This document shows, one piece after another, positions 25,330 through 33,506 of a stretch of 64,000 bases of DNA. Origin of the DNA: an uncultured Spirochaetales bacterium. Lineage in GTDB: Bacteria; Spirochaetota; Spirochaetia; Sphaerochaetales; Sphaerochaetaceae. The position numbers were made by a program, and so were the translations under genes. The notes below the pieces were generated by a model. That model was not told where the DNA came from. It did not search any database and worked only from the letters and a program-made list of their open reading frames with translations. The stretch spans positions 1 through 64,000 of the forward strand of contig CALXYO010000010.1 in assembly GCA_944393005.1 (NCBI GenBank). The letters are read 5' to 3'. Every line of letters starts with the position of its first letter. The stretch's first letter is position 1.

Positions 25330-25430
25330 ATAGAGCAACAGTTTTTCATGCCTCCTTTGTATGAAAAATAAAACTTGTGCCGGACGGCCCTCTCTCCCAC
25401 CCCAATTTATTCCGCCCGGCACTTTTTTTA
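25330..25430 (+). ncRNA. Candidate sigma-54-dependent small RNA 2
   Basis: About 100 nt, starting ATAGAGCAACA. A perfect 8-bp hairpin UUUUUCAU/AUGAAAAA (25342-25349 with 25361-25368) carries an 11-nt loop containing CCUCCUUU. A terminator follows: GTGCCGG/CCGGCAC (25377-25383 with 25416-25422) plus a second 3-bp segment, a C-rich loop and seven T residues. The stem sequence differs from small RNA 1 while the loop is kept, as expected for a selected RNA fold. The segment 25349-25360 is perfectly complementary to the hppA ribosome binding site (60683-60694). Confidence 0.72.
25377..25429 (+). terminator. Terminator of small RNA 2
   Basis: Stem GTGCCGG/CCGGCAC extended by CGG/CCG across one mismatch, long C-rich loop, followed by TTTTTTT. 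It separates the RNA from rlmE, whose ATG is 30 nt further on. Confidence 0.9.
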
Positions 25431-25458
25431 TTCTTCTGTTGCTGATAATATTTTTCAC

Positions 25459-26058
25459 ATGGCAACAAGCAGAAGAGACAAAGCAGATTCATATACCCAG
25501 AAAGCACACAGAGAAGGATACCCCGCACGTTCGGTATACAAGCTTGAGGAGATCAATGCTTCCCATCATCTGATCAAGCCGGGTGACAGCGTGCTTGATG
25601 TCGGTGCAGCCCCCGGTTCCTGGACCCTTTATGTTCACAGGGCACTCATCAAGGGAAAGGGAAAGATTGTCTCATGTGATCTCAATCCTCTGAGGCTTGA
25701 TCCCGTTCCTCCTACCGTGATTGAAATAACGGGCGATGCCTTCAGCAGGGAAATAAGGGCAAGGCTTGTTGAAGAGGGACCTTATGACTGCATAATATCG
25801 GATGCCGCACCGATGACAACCGGAAACAGAACTGTGGATACTTCAAGATCAGAGTATCTTGCCGAACAGGTTGTCTTTCTGGCTGAGGAACAGCTTGCAC
25901 AGCACGGTAATCTTGTTCTCAAGATATTCCAGGGAGGAGGACAGGAGGAAATACTTAAAAAGATGCGGACTCTGTTCAGGAAGGCAAAGGCGTTCAAACC
26001 CAAAGCATGCAGGGATGACAGCTTTGAAATCTATCTGATCGGATTAGACAAGTATTAA
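25459..26058 (+). CDS. rlmE: 23S rRNA 2'-O-methyltransferase RlmE/FtsJ
   Basis: A 199-aa SAM-dependent enzyme that methylates U2552 of 23S rRNA (E. coli numbering). SAM motif VLDVGAAPGSW, and the K-D-K-E catalytic tetrad in YKLEEIN, SDAAPMTTG, VLKIFQGGG and SFEIYLIG. The start at 25459 begins MATSRRDKADSYTQKAHREGYPARSVYKL, the usual N-terminus. No clear ribosome binding site, and the only visible promoters upstream are the sigma-54 pair, which end in terminators. Confidence 0.94.
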   Translation: MATSRRDKADSYTQKAHREGYPARSVYKLEEINASHHLIKPGDSVLDVGAAPGSWTLYVHRALIKGKGKIVSCDLNPLRLDPVPPTVIEITGDAFSREIRARLVEEGPYDCIISDAAPMTTGNRTVDTSRSEYLAEQVVFLAEEQLAQHGNLVLKIFQGGGQEEILKKMRTLFRKAKAFKPKACRDDSFEIYLIGLDKY

Positions 26059-26176
26059 ATCCTCTGTTCATTCTGCAATATTTCGCTCTGTTTTTGTGAG
26101 CTGCTTATTTCAAATGATATTCAGCAGCAGATAAAACAATCAAATAAAAAGGAATAATGATCGGGAGTGTCAAAGG

Positions 26177-26218
26177 TTAAAATACGAAAGCTCCCCGCAC
26201 TGGAGAGCTTTCCGTATT
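26177..26218 (-). terminator. htpG terminator (partly bidirectional)
   Basis: AATACG-AAGCTC arms pair with GAGCTT-CGTATT (26181-26218) around a GC-rich loop. On the minus strand the stem is followed by TTTTAA, so it mainly serves htpG and may also stop rlmE transcripts. Confidence 0.75.
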
Positions 26219-26238
26219 GTTCTGTGTCATTGCGCAGC

Positions 26239-28122
26239 TCAGCTGAGAAGACTTGTGACTTCCTTCACGTAGGCTGCAGGATCTTTCGGCATAATGCCTT
26301 CAGCAAGGTAAGCCTGGGCAAGAATGACGGAAGCAAGACGTCTGATATATTCTTCGTCATCGCTTGAATCGATCTTTCTGATGATCGCATTGCCGGCATT
26401 GACTTCAAGGATTGGCTTGATCTCAGGCATCTCCTCACCTCCGCCCATCTGCTTCAGGATCTTCTGCATCTGAATGGACGGATCATTCTCATCCATCACG
26501 ATGACAGCAGCACTGTCGGCTGAGAGACGGTCTGAGATGACAACATCCTTCACCGAGTCTCCGAGAGCCTTCTTGAGTTTTTCCACGAGCTTGCTCTCTT
26601 CCTTTTTCTCATCCTCGGTTTTCTCCTTCTTGTCTTTCAGGTCATCAATGGCACCGCTCTTGTTGATGGCCTTGAGCGGAAGATCCTTGTAATCATGAAC
26701 CATTTCAACAACGATGTCGTCGATGTCATCATCCATGATGAGGACTTCATATCCCTTCTCCTTGTAAGTTGCGAGGAGAGGACTGTTGCGCAGGATGTTC
26801 TCCTTGCCGCCTGTGATGTAGTAGATGGCACTCTGTCCGTCCTTCATTCTCTCCTTGTATGCGGCAAGGGATGTATAGCCTTCCACCTCGCTTGATTTGT
26901 AACGTACCAGCTCAAGAAGAGTCTCCCTGTTCGCATAATCACCATAAAGGCCTTCCTTGAGCGGTCTGTTGTACTGTGTGATGAACTTCGTGTAAAGATC
27001 GGGATTGTTCTCGCTTATCTTCTTGAATTCACCAAGCAGTTTCTTCACAGAGCCGTTTCTGATTGCGCTCATGATCTTGTTTTCCTGGAGAATCTCACGA
27101 GAGACATTAAGAGGAAGATCCTCACTGTCGATTATACCGCGAACAAAACGGAGGTAGGTCGGAAGAAGTTCCTTGTCATCATCAGTGATATACACTCTCT
27201 TCACATAAAGCTTCACACCGGGGCGGTAGTCAGCATAGTACATATCGAAAGGAGCCTTGGCCGGGATGTAGAAGAGTGTCGTATATTCTGTAGCACCCTC
27301 GGCATGAGTGTGGATATAGAAAAGAGGATCATCGCTGTCGGAATAGTTGTTCTTGTAGAATTCCTTGTACTCATCATCAGTGATTGAGCTTTTGGATCTG
27401 GTCCACAGTGCGGATGCGCTGTTTATCTGCTCCCTCTTATGCTCAGTCTCCTTCACAGGATTTCCTTCACTGTCCTTCTCATCCTTGTAATGTTCCTGAT
27501 CATACTCAAGGTAGATAGGATATGCGATATGATCGGAGTACTTCTTGATCAGCGTCTCAAGCTGCCAGCGATTCGCATATTCCTCACCGTCCTCATTGAG
27601 ATACAGGATGATATCGCTGCCCTGTTCCTTTCTCTCGGCATCGCTGACGGAATAGGTGGCCTTGCCTTCGCTTTCCCAGCGGAAGGCCTTCTCTTCACCT
27701 GCCTTTCTTGAAATGACTACGACCTTCTTTGCAACCATGAAGGCTGAATAGAAACCGACACCGAACTGTCCGATGAGGTTGCTGTTCTTCTTCGCATCAT
27801 CTCCAAGAGAGGAAAGGAACTTGCGGGTTCCGCTTGATGCGATCGTTCCAAGGTTGTTGTTGAGATCCTCCTCATCCATGCCGATACCGTTATCGCTGAT
27901 GGTGAGGGTTTTGGCATTGCTGTCGAATGTGATATTGATGCAGGGATCAAAGCTGAAGCCTCTGAGCTTCTCATCAGTCAGACTCAGATACTTCAGTTTG
28001 TCTATGGCATCGGATGCGTTTGAAATGAGCTCCCTCAGAAAGATTTCCCTGTTTGAATACAGAGAATGGATAATGAGGTTCAGAAGATCACTGACCTCAG
28101 TCTTGAATTGTTTTTTTCCCAT
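26239..28122 (-). CDS. htpG: Chaperone HtpG (Hsp90)
   Basis: A 627-aa ATP-dependent chaperone. GHKL ATPase domain at residues 1-220 with ELISNASDAIDKL (catalytic Glu and Mg-binding Asn), DNGIGMDEEDL and GQFGVGFYSAF; middle domain with the catalytic Arg region (NVSREILQENKIM); C-terminal dimerisation domain from about 500. The length is typical of bacterial HtpG. GGGGAG precedes ATG 28122. It is monocistronic and divergent from the ROK regulator; no CIRCE element is visible. Confidence 0.97.
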   Translation of the reverse strand: MGKKQFKTEVSDLLNLIIHSLYSNREIFLRELISNASDAIDKLKYLSLTDEKLRGFSFDPCINITFDSNAKTLTISDNGIGMDEEDLNNNLGTIASSGTRKFLSSLGDDAKKNSNLIGQFGVGFYSAFMVAKKVVVISRKAGEEKAFRWESEGKATYSVSDAERKEQGSDIILYLNEDGEEYANRWQLETLIKKYSDHIAYPIYLEYDQEHYKDEKDSEGNPVKETEHKREQINSASALWTRSKSSITDDEYKEFYKNNYSDSDDPLFYIHTHAEGATEYTTLFYIPAKAPFDMYYADYRPGVKLYVKRVYITDDDKELLPTYLRFVRGIIDSEDLPLNVSREILQENKIMSAIRNGSVKKLLGEFKKISENNPDLYTKFITQYNRPLKEGLYGDYANRETLLELVRYKSSEVEGYTSLAAYKERMKDGQSAIYYITGGKENILRNSPLLATYKEKGYEVLIMDDDIDDIVVEMVHDYKDLPLKAINKSGAIDDLKDKKEKTEDEKKEESKLVEKLKKALGDSVKDVVISDRLSADSAAVIVMDENDPSIQMQKILKQMGGGEEMPEIKPILEVNAGNAIIRKIDSSDDEEYIRRLASVILAQAYLAEGIMPKDPAAYVKEVTSLLS

Positions 28123-28299
28123 ATTCTCCCCTTATATTTCTAAGCAAGATTGTTTTCAAATGGCAAAGATAATAAAGACAGAGAGAGGAGGCAAGAGAAC
28201 ACGCAATGAATTCAGGCGGTCATTCATTTGTAACCCGTGCTAACTTTAGTTGTTAGAGTATTGTAATTCATTTATGATTTTACAGAGGGAGGACAAAAA

Positions 28300-29445
28300 A
28301 TGATGCTTAACTTCTCAAAACCGGAGAATGCAAGATATATAAACAGGCTCAAGGTCGTGAATGCGCTGAGGGCGAAAAGCGGGCTCTCACGCGCCCAGCT
28401 TGCGAAGGAGATCAACATAAACAAAGTCTCAATGGGAGAAATCGTGCAGGATCTTGTTGATGAAGGCGTCATCACAGAAGGCGTGAAGCAGGAGAGCGCA
28501 AAAGGCAGACCAGGCACAAGTCTCTCGCTCAATGAATCCCACGCCGCTGCAATCGGAGTGGATATCAGCACAAGAGTTATAACGATCACACTTTTTTCCC
28601 TTCTCGGCACACCTGTACGCATGGAGCGCTATCCCAGCAGCGACTTCACATGTGACACTGATTATTTCGACACCATAAACGCTGCAGTGGAGAAATTCAC
28701 ATCGTTTTCCACTTCTCCCGTCATCGGGATGTGCATTGCCCTGAATGCCAATATTTCGCCACAGGGAAAGATAACCTCATCTTTCCTGCCTCTGCTTAAC
28801 GACAACAGCCATTTCATCTCCCTCTTTTCCGGCTACCCCTTCCCGGTCATACTCGCCCCTGCCCTGATCTGCGCTGCGGAAGCCGAACGTTTCTATTTTG
28901 AATCCACACTGGAGAACATGCTTTTCATAAACTGGGGAGAACACCTGTCATCGGCGCTCATACTCAGGGACAGGATCATTCCTTCAATGAACTTCGCCCA
29001 CATGCCGATGCTGAAGAGAAACGTGTGCCACTGCGGCTCTGTAGGCTGCCTTGAGACAGTAGCGTCAGGCTATGGGCTCAGACTTGAGTCCGAAAGGGAA
29101 TTCGGAGTCAGCATGACAGGACGTGAGATGATAAAGCAGGGGGACAAATGCAGAGCCATACTCATGCGGGCCGCAGAAGCCCTTGCCAAGGCTCTTGTCT
29201 TCTCGCTGTGCTCGACAGGTGCAAATGCCGCTCTGATAGGAGGAGGACTGTCAAACCTTCCTGATGAATACTTTGCCTACATGCTCGATGTGTTCAGCAA
29301 AAGCGCAGCCGTTCCGTACAAGGACTTTCCGATCTACCGTTCATATTACAAGGAAAAAGGAACAGTTCAGGGTGCGGGGCTTACCGCACTTGAAGAGTTC
29401 TTCTACCGGAAGAATCTCCTGCTCAAGCTGAACGATGCAGTCTGA
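28300..29445 (+). CDS. ROK family transcriptional regulator (NagC/XylR type)
   Basis: A 381-aa repressor. N-terminal winged helix (residues 15-75, ALRAKSGLSRAQLAKEININKVSMGEIVQDLVDEGVITE) followed by a ROK sugar-binding domain with the zinc motif CHCGSVGCLE. The phosphate-binding loop reads DISTRV rather than DxGGT, so it is a sensor rather than a kinase. GGGAGG precedes ATG 28300. No sugar operon is adjacent; the target is unknown. Confidence 0.9.
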   Translation: MMLNFSKPENARYINRLKVVNALRAKSGLSRAQLAKEININKVSMGEIVQDLVDEGVITEGVKQESAKGRPGTSLSLNESHAAAIGVDISTRVITITLFSLLGTPVRMERYPSSDFTCDTDYFDTINAAVEKFTSFSTSPVIGMCIALNANISPQGKITSSFLPLLNDNSHFISLFSGYPFPVILAPALICAAEAERFYFESTLENMLFINWGEHLSSALILRDRIIPSMNFAHMPMLKRNVCHCGSVGCLETVASGYGLRLESEREFGVSMTGREMIKQGDKCRAILMRAAEALAKALVFSLCSTGANAALIGGGLSNLPDEYFAYMLDVFSKSAAVPYKDFPIYRSYYKEKGTVQGAGLTALEEFFYRKNLLLKLNDAV

Positions 29446-29453
29446 AACGCCAT

Positions 29454-29482
29454 AAAAAAACCGCCTGATAACAACCGGGCGG
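29454..29482 (-). terminator. Rho-independent terminator
   Basis: Minus-strand stem CCGCC/GGCGG with a 12-nt loop followed by TTTTTTT. It lies downstream of the thpR gene (29624-30148) and may end its transcript or that of the small RNA. Confidence 0.75.
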
Positions 29483-29560
29483 CAACCTCCTTAGTCCCAA
29501 ACATTGGGTTTGCAATCAGAACAGCAGTCACAACACAAAAACGTCTCTGTTCTTTATGTA
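29454..29560 (-). ncRNA. Low-confidence minus-strand small RNA
   Basis: A minus-strand promoter can be read (TTGCAC 29592-29587, 17 nt, GATAAT 29569-29564), followed by about 105 nt without a gene and a clear terminator CCGCC/GGCGG with seven T residues (29482-29454). The RNA would expose AAGGAGG at 29492-29486. The opposite strand resembles the non-coding part of the TnpB element at 63016-63234, so this may instead be a transposon remnant. Confidence 0.4.
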
Positions 29561-29623
29561 GACATTATCGCACGCTTTTTCAAAGGGTGCAAATATTTTT
29601 CGCGGTTTTTTCGAAATTGTTTG

Positions 29624-30148
29624 TTAATTTTTATATCCGTTTACAGTATAAAGATTTGTATAAACCATCGAATTTCCGTGTCTTTCTGAAAGCATGAGAG
29701 ATATGGCTGAAACGGTGGTTTTGAACGGTTCCACAGGCCCGGCGGGAGATGAAGTGACCACCCGGCGGGCAAGCGTCACATGAGGTCTGTAACGTCTTTT
29801 CTCAAGCCTCAGTCCCCTTTCAAGCAGGGCTTCATGCAGTGCAGCCTGGAGGTTCATGAGGCTCCGGTTCTCCTTCACGCCGAGCCACCATGTATCTGAT
29901 GAGTCACCTGTGAAGAAACCTGTCCTGTCAAATGTGATCTCAAACGGTTCAAACGATATTTCATCCATTGCCGCTTGTGCGCTGTGCATCTGCTGCACAC
30001 TGCACTCTCCGAGAAAATCGAGGGTGAGATGAAGGTTGTCCCGCCTTGCAAAGCTTCCCGCGACAGCCTCGTCATGAAGCCTGTCCCTTATCAGGGATAT
30101 CCTGTCAAGTGTATCGTCATCAAAAAGAACCGCTGTAAATAACCGCAT
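29624..30148 (-). CDS. thpR: RNA 2',3'-cyclic phosphodiesterase (2H family)
   Basis: A 174-aa 2H phosphoesterase (LigT/ThpR) that opens 2',3'-cyclic phosphates on RNA. The two catalytic HxT motifs are present as LHLTLDFLG (about residue 41) and PHVTLARRV (about 123), with the conserved FxxxGFF segment between. AAGGAG precedes ATG 30148. Confidence 0.92.
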   Translation of the reverse strand: MRLFTAVLFDDDTLDRISLIRDRLHDEAVAGSFARRDNLHLTLDFLGECSVQQMHSAQAAMDEISFEPFEITFDRTGFFTGDSSDTWWLGVKENRSLMNLQAALHEALLERGLRLEKRRYRPHVTLARRVVTSSPAGPVEPFKTTVSAISLMLSERHGNSMVYTNLYTVNGYKN

Positions 30149-30404
30149 CAGTTTCTCCTTTTGCTGTTGATGATTCTATCATACATGACAGAAAGTGAAT
30201 ATTCATTTTGCCGAGTGTTATACCCTGTGCGGGTTAACAAGAGCATAATTTCTGTTATGAGAAAGCCGTCCGGATTCAATGCCATTCTATACAGCTCACT
30301 GACAACGAACACCGATGATTACCTCAAAGGACTTTGAAGATTTCAGCTGTGGACTTGATCCTGTTTTAAGCGTAAACTGAGAACACACGGAGCTGACAGG
30401 AGTT
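30149..30404. other. Divergent intergenic region
   Basis: 256 nt between thpR and the gntR gene. I see no gene, no strong hairpin and no clear operator; TGAGAACACACGGAG precedes the gntR ribosome binding site. Confidence 0.4.
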
Positions 30405-31169
30405 ATGGCAAAACAGACGACGGCATCAATGCCAAAGGCCACACATATTGCCGCATTGATAGAAAGCTCGATTCTATCAGGCGAGTACAAGAAGGGAGAA
30501 TCCCTCCCTTCTCAGAAAGAACTCTCATTCAAATATGATGCTTCATCACGTTCTCTGCGTGAGGCTTTCAAGCTCCTTGAGACAAAAGGTCTCATTAAGG
30601 TGAGTCAGGGAAAGAAGGCCTATGTGAAGACCAACAGGCTTGATCAGTTTGCCGAGTCCATATCAATGTCAATGTTCGATCCCGGCACAAAGGACATGAA
30701 ACTGCTTTCCGACCTGCTGCAGGTTCATATAACGCTGGAGGTTTCGGCTGCCAGGGAACTCAGCCGTGCAGCCGACAGGCTCAATGTCGTGAAGGTGTTG
30801 GATGCCTTCCTTGCGAAAATGGACAAGGATCTTTCCGTGATCGAGAACTCCGGAGACAAGGATGCGATAACGGACTTCAGGAACTGCGACTTCAATTTCC
30901 ACCTTGTCGTGATCAACTCCAATGACAACATAGTGCTCAACTCCATTTACAACGCACTTGCTCCGCACATCCAGGAAGTCATGTTCTCACTTCCAGAAAC
31001 ACTTGAGGACAGAAGGAAGAAAGTCAGGGAATACGGTTATCTTGTCGATGCGCTGCGCCACGGACAGACAGACCTCGCAGTAGCCATGACACTTGTCTAC
31101 ACTACAAGCCTGTCAAACAAATTCAAGGCGAATTACGAGGAAAGACAGCAGGAAGGTTCAGATGGATAA
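30405..31169 (+). CDS. GntR/FadR family transcriptional regulator
   Basis: A 254-aa regulator with an N-terminal winged HTH (residues 10-75, IAALIESSILSGEYKKGESLPSQKELSFKYDASSRSLREAFKLLETKGLIKV) and an all-helical FCD ligand domain (AARELSRAADRLNVV, DFNFHLVVINSNDN with metal-ligand-like Asp/His). The last codons overlap the start of the ABC ATPase gene, so it probably controls its own operon. An ACAGGAG ribosome binding site lies close to the ATG. Confidence 0.88.
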   Translation: MAKQTTASMPKATHIAALIESSILSGEYKKGESLPSQKELSFKYDASSRSLREAFKLLETKGLIKVSQGKKAYVKTNRLDQFAESISMSMFDPGTKDMKLLSDLLQVHITLEVSAARELSRAADRLNVVKVLDAFLAKMDKDLSVIENSGDKDAITDFRNCDFNFHLVVINSNDNIVLNSIYNALAPHIQEVMFSLPETLEDRRKKVREYGYLVDALRHGQTDLAVAMTLVYTTSLSNKFKANYEERQQEGSDG

Positions 31170-31944
31170 GCCTGTCCTTTCAATTGAACATGCATCCGTA
31201 AGACGCGGAGGCAGCTATATCCTGAATGATGTATCATTCTCACTTCATGAGGGAGAGAATACGGCAATAATAGGCCCTAACGGAGCGGGAAAATCAACAC
31301 TGATGAACACTCTGTGCAAAGAAGTGCACCCGCTTGCAAGAGACAATTACTCATACTGTCTTTTCGGCCGTGAACGATGGCCTGTATCCGAGCTGAGACT
31401 CAGGCTCGGACATGTAAGTCAGGCCGACATGCTGCTTCTGAATACAACCTACTCCGTTTTCGACATAGTGCTTTCAGCACGCTTCTCTGCCATCGGCATG
31501 GATTTCCATATAACGCCCGGCGATGAGGATATCAGGCGGGCTGAAGAGGAAATTGAAAAGGTGGGACTTTCGCACCTTTGCCAGAAACCGCTCTCGTCTC
31601 TCTCTTCGGGAGAGAAAGCTAAGGCCCTCATCGCCCGTGCCGCCGTCAATGATCCTCCCGTTCTGATGCTTGATGAGGCCAGCAATGCGCTGGATTTCCC
31701 TTCCCGCTCTGATTTCAGGAAAACAATCTCGCTTTATGCGAAAGAAGGAAAGACAATAGTTATGGTCACTCATGAGCTTTCCGAAATCATAGAGGAAATT
31801 GACAGAGTTGTCGTGATGAAGAACGGCAGGATTGCCGCAGACGGAAAGAAAGAAGAGATTCTCAATGAGGAACTGCTTTCATCCGTCTATGAGCAGAATG
31901 TCTATATCGACAGAAGAAACGGCTTATATTCCGCCTGGTGCTGA
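31162..31944 (+). CDS. Stand-alone ABC ATPase (YlmA/ModF-like)
   Basis: A 260-aa ABC ATPase without a partner permease nearby. Walker A GPNGAGKST (about residues 36-44), signature LSSGEKAKALIARA, Walker B VLMLDEASNALD and H-loop VTHE are intact. The ModF/YlmA-like group of soluble ABC ATPases is a fair match, but a separate permease elsewhere cannot be excluded. The start at 31162 lies inside the end of gntR with AGGAAGG upstream. Confidence 0.85.
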   Translation: MDKPVLSIEHASVRRGGSYILNDVSFSLHEGENTAIIGPNGAGKSTLMNTLCKEVHPLARDNYSYCLFGRERWPVSELRLRLGHVSQADMLLLNTTYSVFDIVLSARFSAIGMDFHITPGDEDIRRAEEEIEKVGLSHLCQKPLSSLSSGEKAKALIARAAVNDPPVLMLDEASNALDFPSRSDFRKTISLYAKEGKTIVMVTHELSEIIEEIDRVVVMKNGRIAADGKKEEILNEELLSSVYEQNVYIDRRNGLYSAWC

Positions 31945-32001
31945 TTTCTCTCTTTCTTTTTGACCCGCACTGAGTTAAATTTAAGAAAAAAGGAGACCAC
32001 T

Positions 32002-32592
32002 ATGAAGCGGTGCAATATCATCATTCACTCAGTAAGCGGCAATATCTATATCATCGGAGAATACCTTAAGGAGAAGCTGTGCGAACTCAATGTCGATGCA
32101 CGCCTTTACCGTGTCGAGGATGGCGACCTGCACATTCTTGCAAACACGAAAGACTCGGTGAACCAGTACTATGAAGACATTCTCGCACTTCCCGTTGCAA
32201 GCGAGGAAACGCTGCTCAAAGCCGATATGATCATACTGGGTGCCCCCTCTCGCTTCGGTAACATGACAGCGGAAATGAAGGCATTCATAGACAACACATA
32301 TCCTCTCAGCGAGACAAGAGCTCTTGAAGGCCGTCTCTTCGGATGTTTCACAAGCTGCACGCACTCAATATGTGAAGGCAGCCATGCCCTTGATTCAATG
32401 CTCTACTGGGCTCAGAACATGGCCCTCGTCCATATTCCTTACGGGGTTCATACTGAAATCGGCCTGTCAAATCAGCCGGTTGCAGGCATCGTTCATCTTG
32501 AAGGAAAGGAAAACGACATACGCCCTTCCGACAGGCTTGGCGATGTCATAGAGACATATGCAAAATCGATAGCAGAGTACCTTGAGGAGTAG
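32002..32592 (+). CDS. Flavodoxin-fold NAD(P)H:quinone reductase (WrbA-like)
   Basis: A 196-aa FMN protein. The phosphate loop HSVSGNIYIIGEYL and GAPSRFGNMTAEMKAFID follow the WrbA pattern, and FTSCTHSICEGSHALDSML occupies the third FMN loop. It likely reduces quinones by two electrons. AAGGAG precedes ATG 32002. Third gene after gntR and the ABC ATPase, with a 57-nt gap. Confidence 0.87.
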   Translation: MKRCNIIIHSVSGNIYIIGEYLKEKLCELNVDARLYRVEDGDLHILANTKDSVNQYYEDILALPVASEETLLKADMIILGAPSRFGNMTAEMKAFIDNTYPLSETRALEGRLFGCFTSCTHSICEGSHALDSMLYWAQNMALVHIPYGVHTEIGLSNQPVAGIVHLEGKENDIRPSDRLGDVIETYAKSIAEYLEE

Positions 32593-32597
32593 AAGGC

Positions 32598-33506
32598 TCA
32601 CTCTCTTTTCAGCTTTTCTTTTATCAATCTGACCCAGCGGCGCAGGAGGGAAGATCCGGACTCCTTCCTGAGTCTCCGGCTCGCCTCCTGTATCGATGCG
32701 TCCTTCTTCACTTTCTTCATCTCATCCCAGCGGCGCACCAGCCACATGTAGAGATCGCCTTCGGCATTGCCGGGGAAGTAGAACATCAGATTGTCTTCCC
32801 TTATCTGCCTGACAATCGGAGCATACACATTTTCATACCAGCTCTTTGCAGCATCCTCGAATGAGATTTCACCTTTGACATTCTGGTTTATGTAGTACTT
32901 GTGGACGAGAATATGATTCACCATTTCAGGATACGAACCTGGAGTCGTGAATACGATCTCGCCCATGGGCAGATAGGACGGTTTGTACTGTTCAATGAAA
33001 GCCTGACGCTCATAGTCAACGACGCGCTGCCTGAGCTGCTTCATCGTCATGCCGGGCTCAAGCTTGATCTCACTGTCAAGCTCAACCACCTCGGCATCTA
33101 TGTATTCGACACCCATGCTTTTTGCAACGGATACCCGGTGATTGCCGTCACGGACAAAATAATAACCTCCAAGGGAGTAAACGGAAATCGGAGGGAGGAT
33201 GACATCACTGAGACGGGCCCTGTCCACACTGGTCCAGCGGCCTCTCAGCATTTCCCGTTTTGGATAGAATGCGGCGGAAAAGTCACGGTAACGGCCTTCA
33301 GAACCTATGATCTTGTCGATTTCTATGGTTCTCATCCCAAGATAGGTTTCCTTTTTGGGCTTTATTATCTTTGTAACCTCATAAAGCGACAGCAGGTCGG
33401 AATTCTTCCATGTCAGCTTGTTGAAAAGAGACTGCATTTTCGCCCTGTTCTTCGCTTTGTTGAAATCCTCAGCAGACTGCTGGGAAAGAAAATCAGATGT
33501 ACCCAT
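32598..33506 (-). CDS. ParB/sulfiredoxin-like nuclease-domain protein
   Basis: A 302-aa protein with a ParB-type N-terminal fold: VILPPISVYSLGGYYFVRDGNHRVSVAKSMGVEYIDAEVVEL (about residues 100-145), where DGNHRVS is the characteristic box. The C-terminal half is helical and Trp-rich (SWYENVYAPIVRQIREDNLMFYF). It is not a true chromosome-partition ParB, since no HTH is seen. ATG 33506 overlaps the stop of the phosphoesterase gene (TGATG) with AGGAGA 6 nt upstream. Confidence 0.7.
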   Translation of the reverse strand: MGTSDFLSQQSAEDFNKAKNRAKMQSLFNKLTWKNSDLLSLYEVTKIIKPKKETYLGMRTIEIDKIIGSEGRYRDFSAAFYPKREMLRGRWTSVDRARLSDVILPPISVYSLGGYYFVRDGNHRVSVAKSMGVEYIDAEVVELDSEIKLEPGMTMKQLRQRVVDYERQAFIEQYKPSYLPMGEIVFTTPGSYPEMVNHILVHKYYINQNVKGEISFEDAAKSWYENVYAPIVRQIREDNLMFYFPGNAEGDLYMWLVRRWDEMKKVKKDASIQEASRRLRKESGSSLLRRWVRLIKEKLKRE

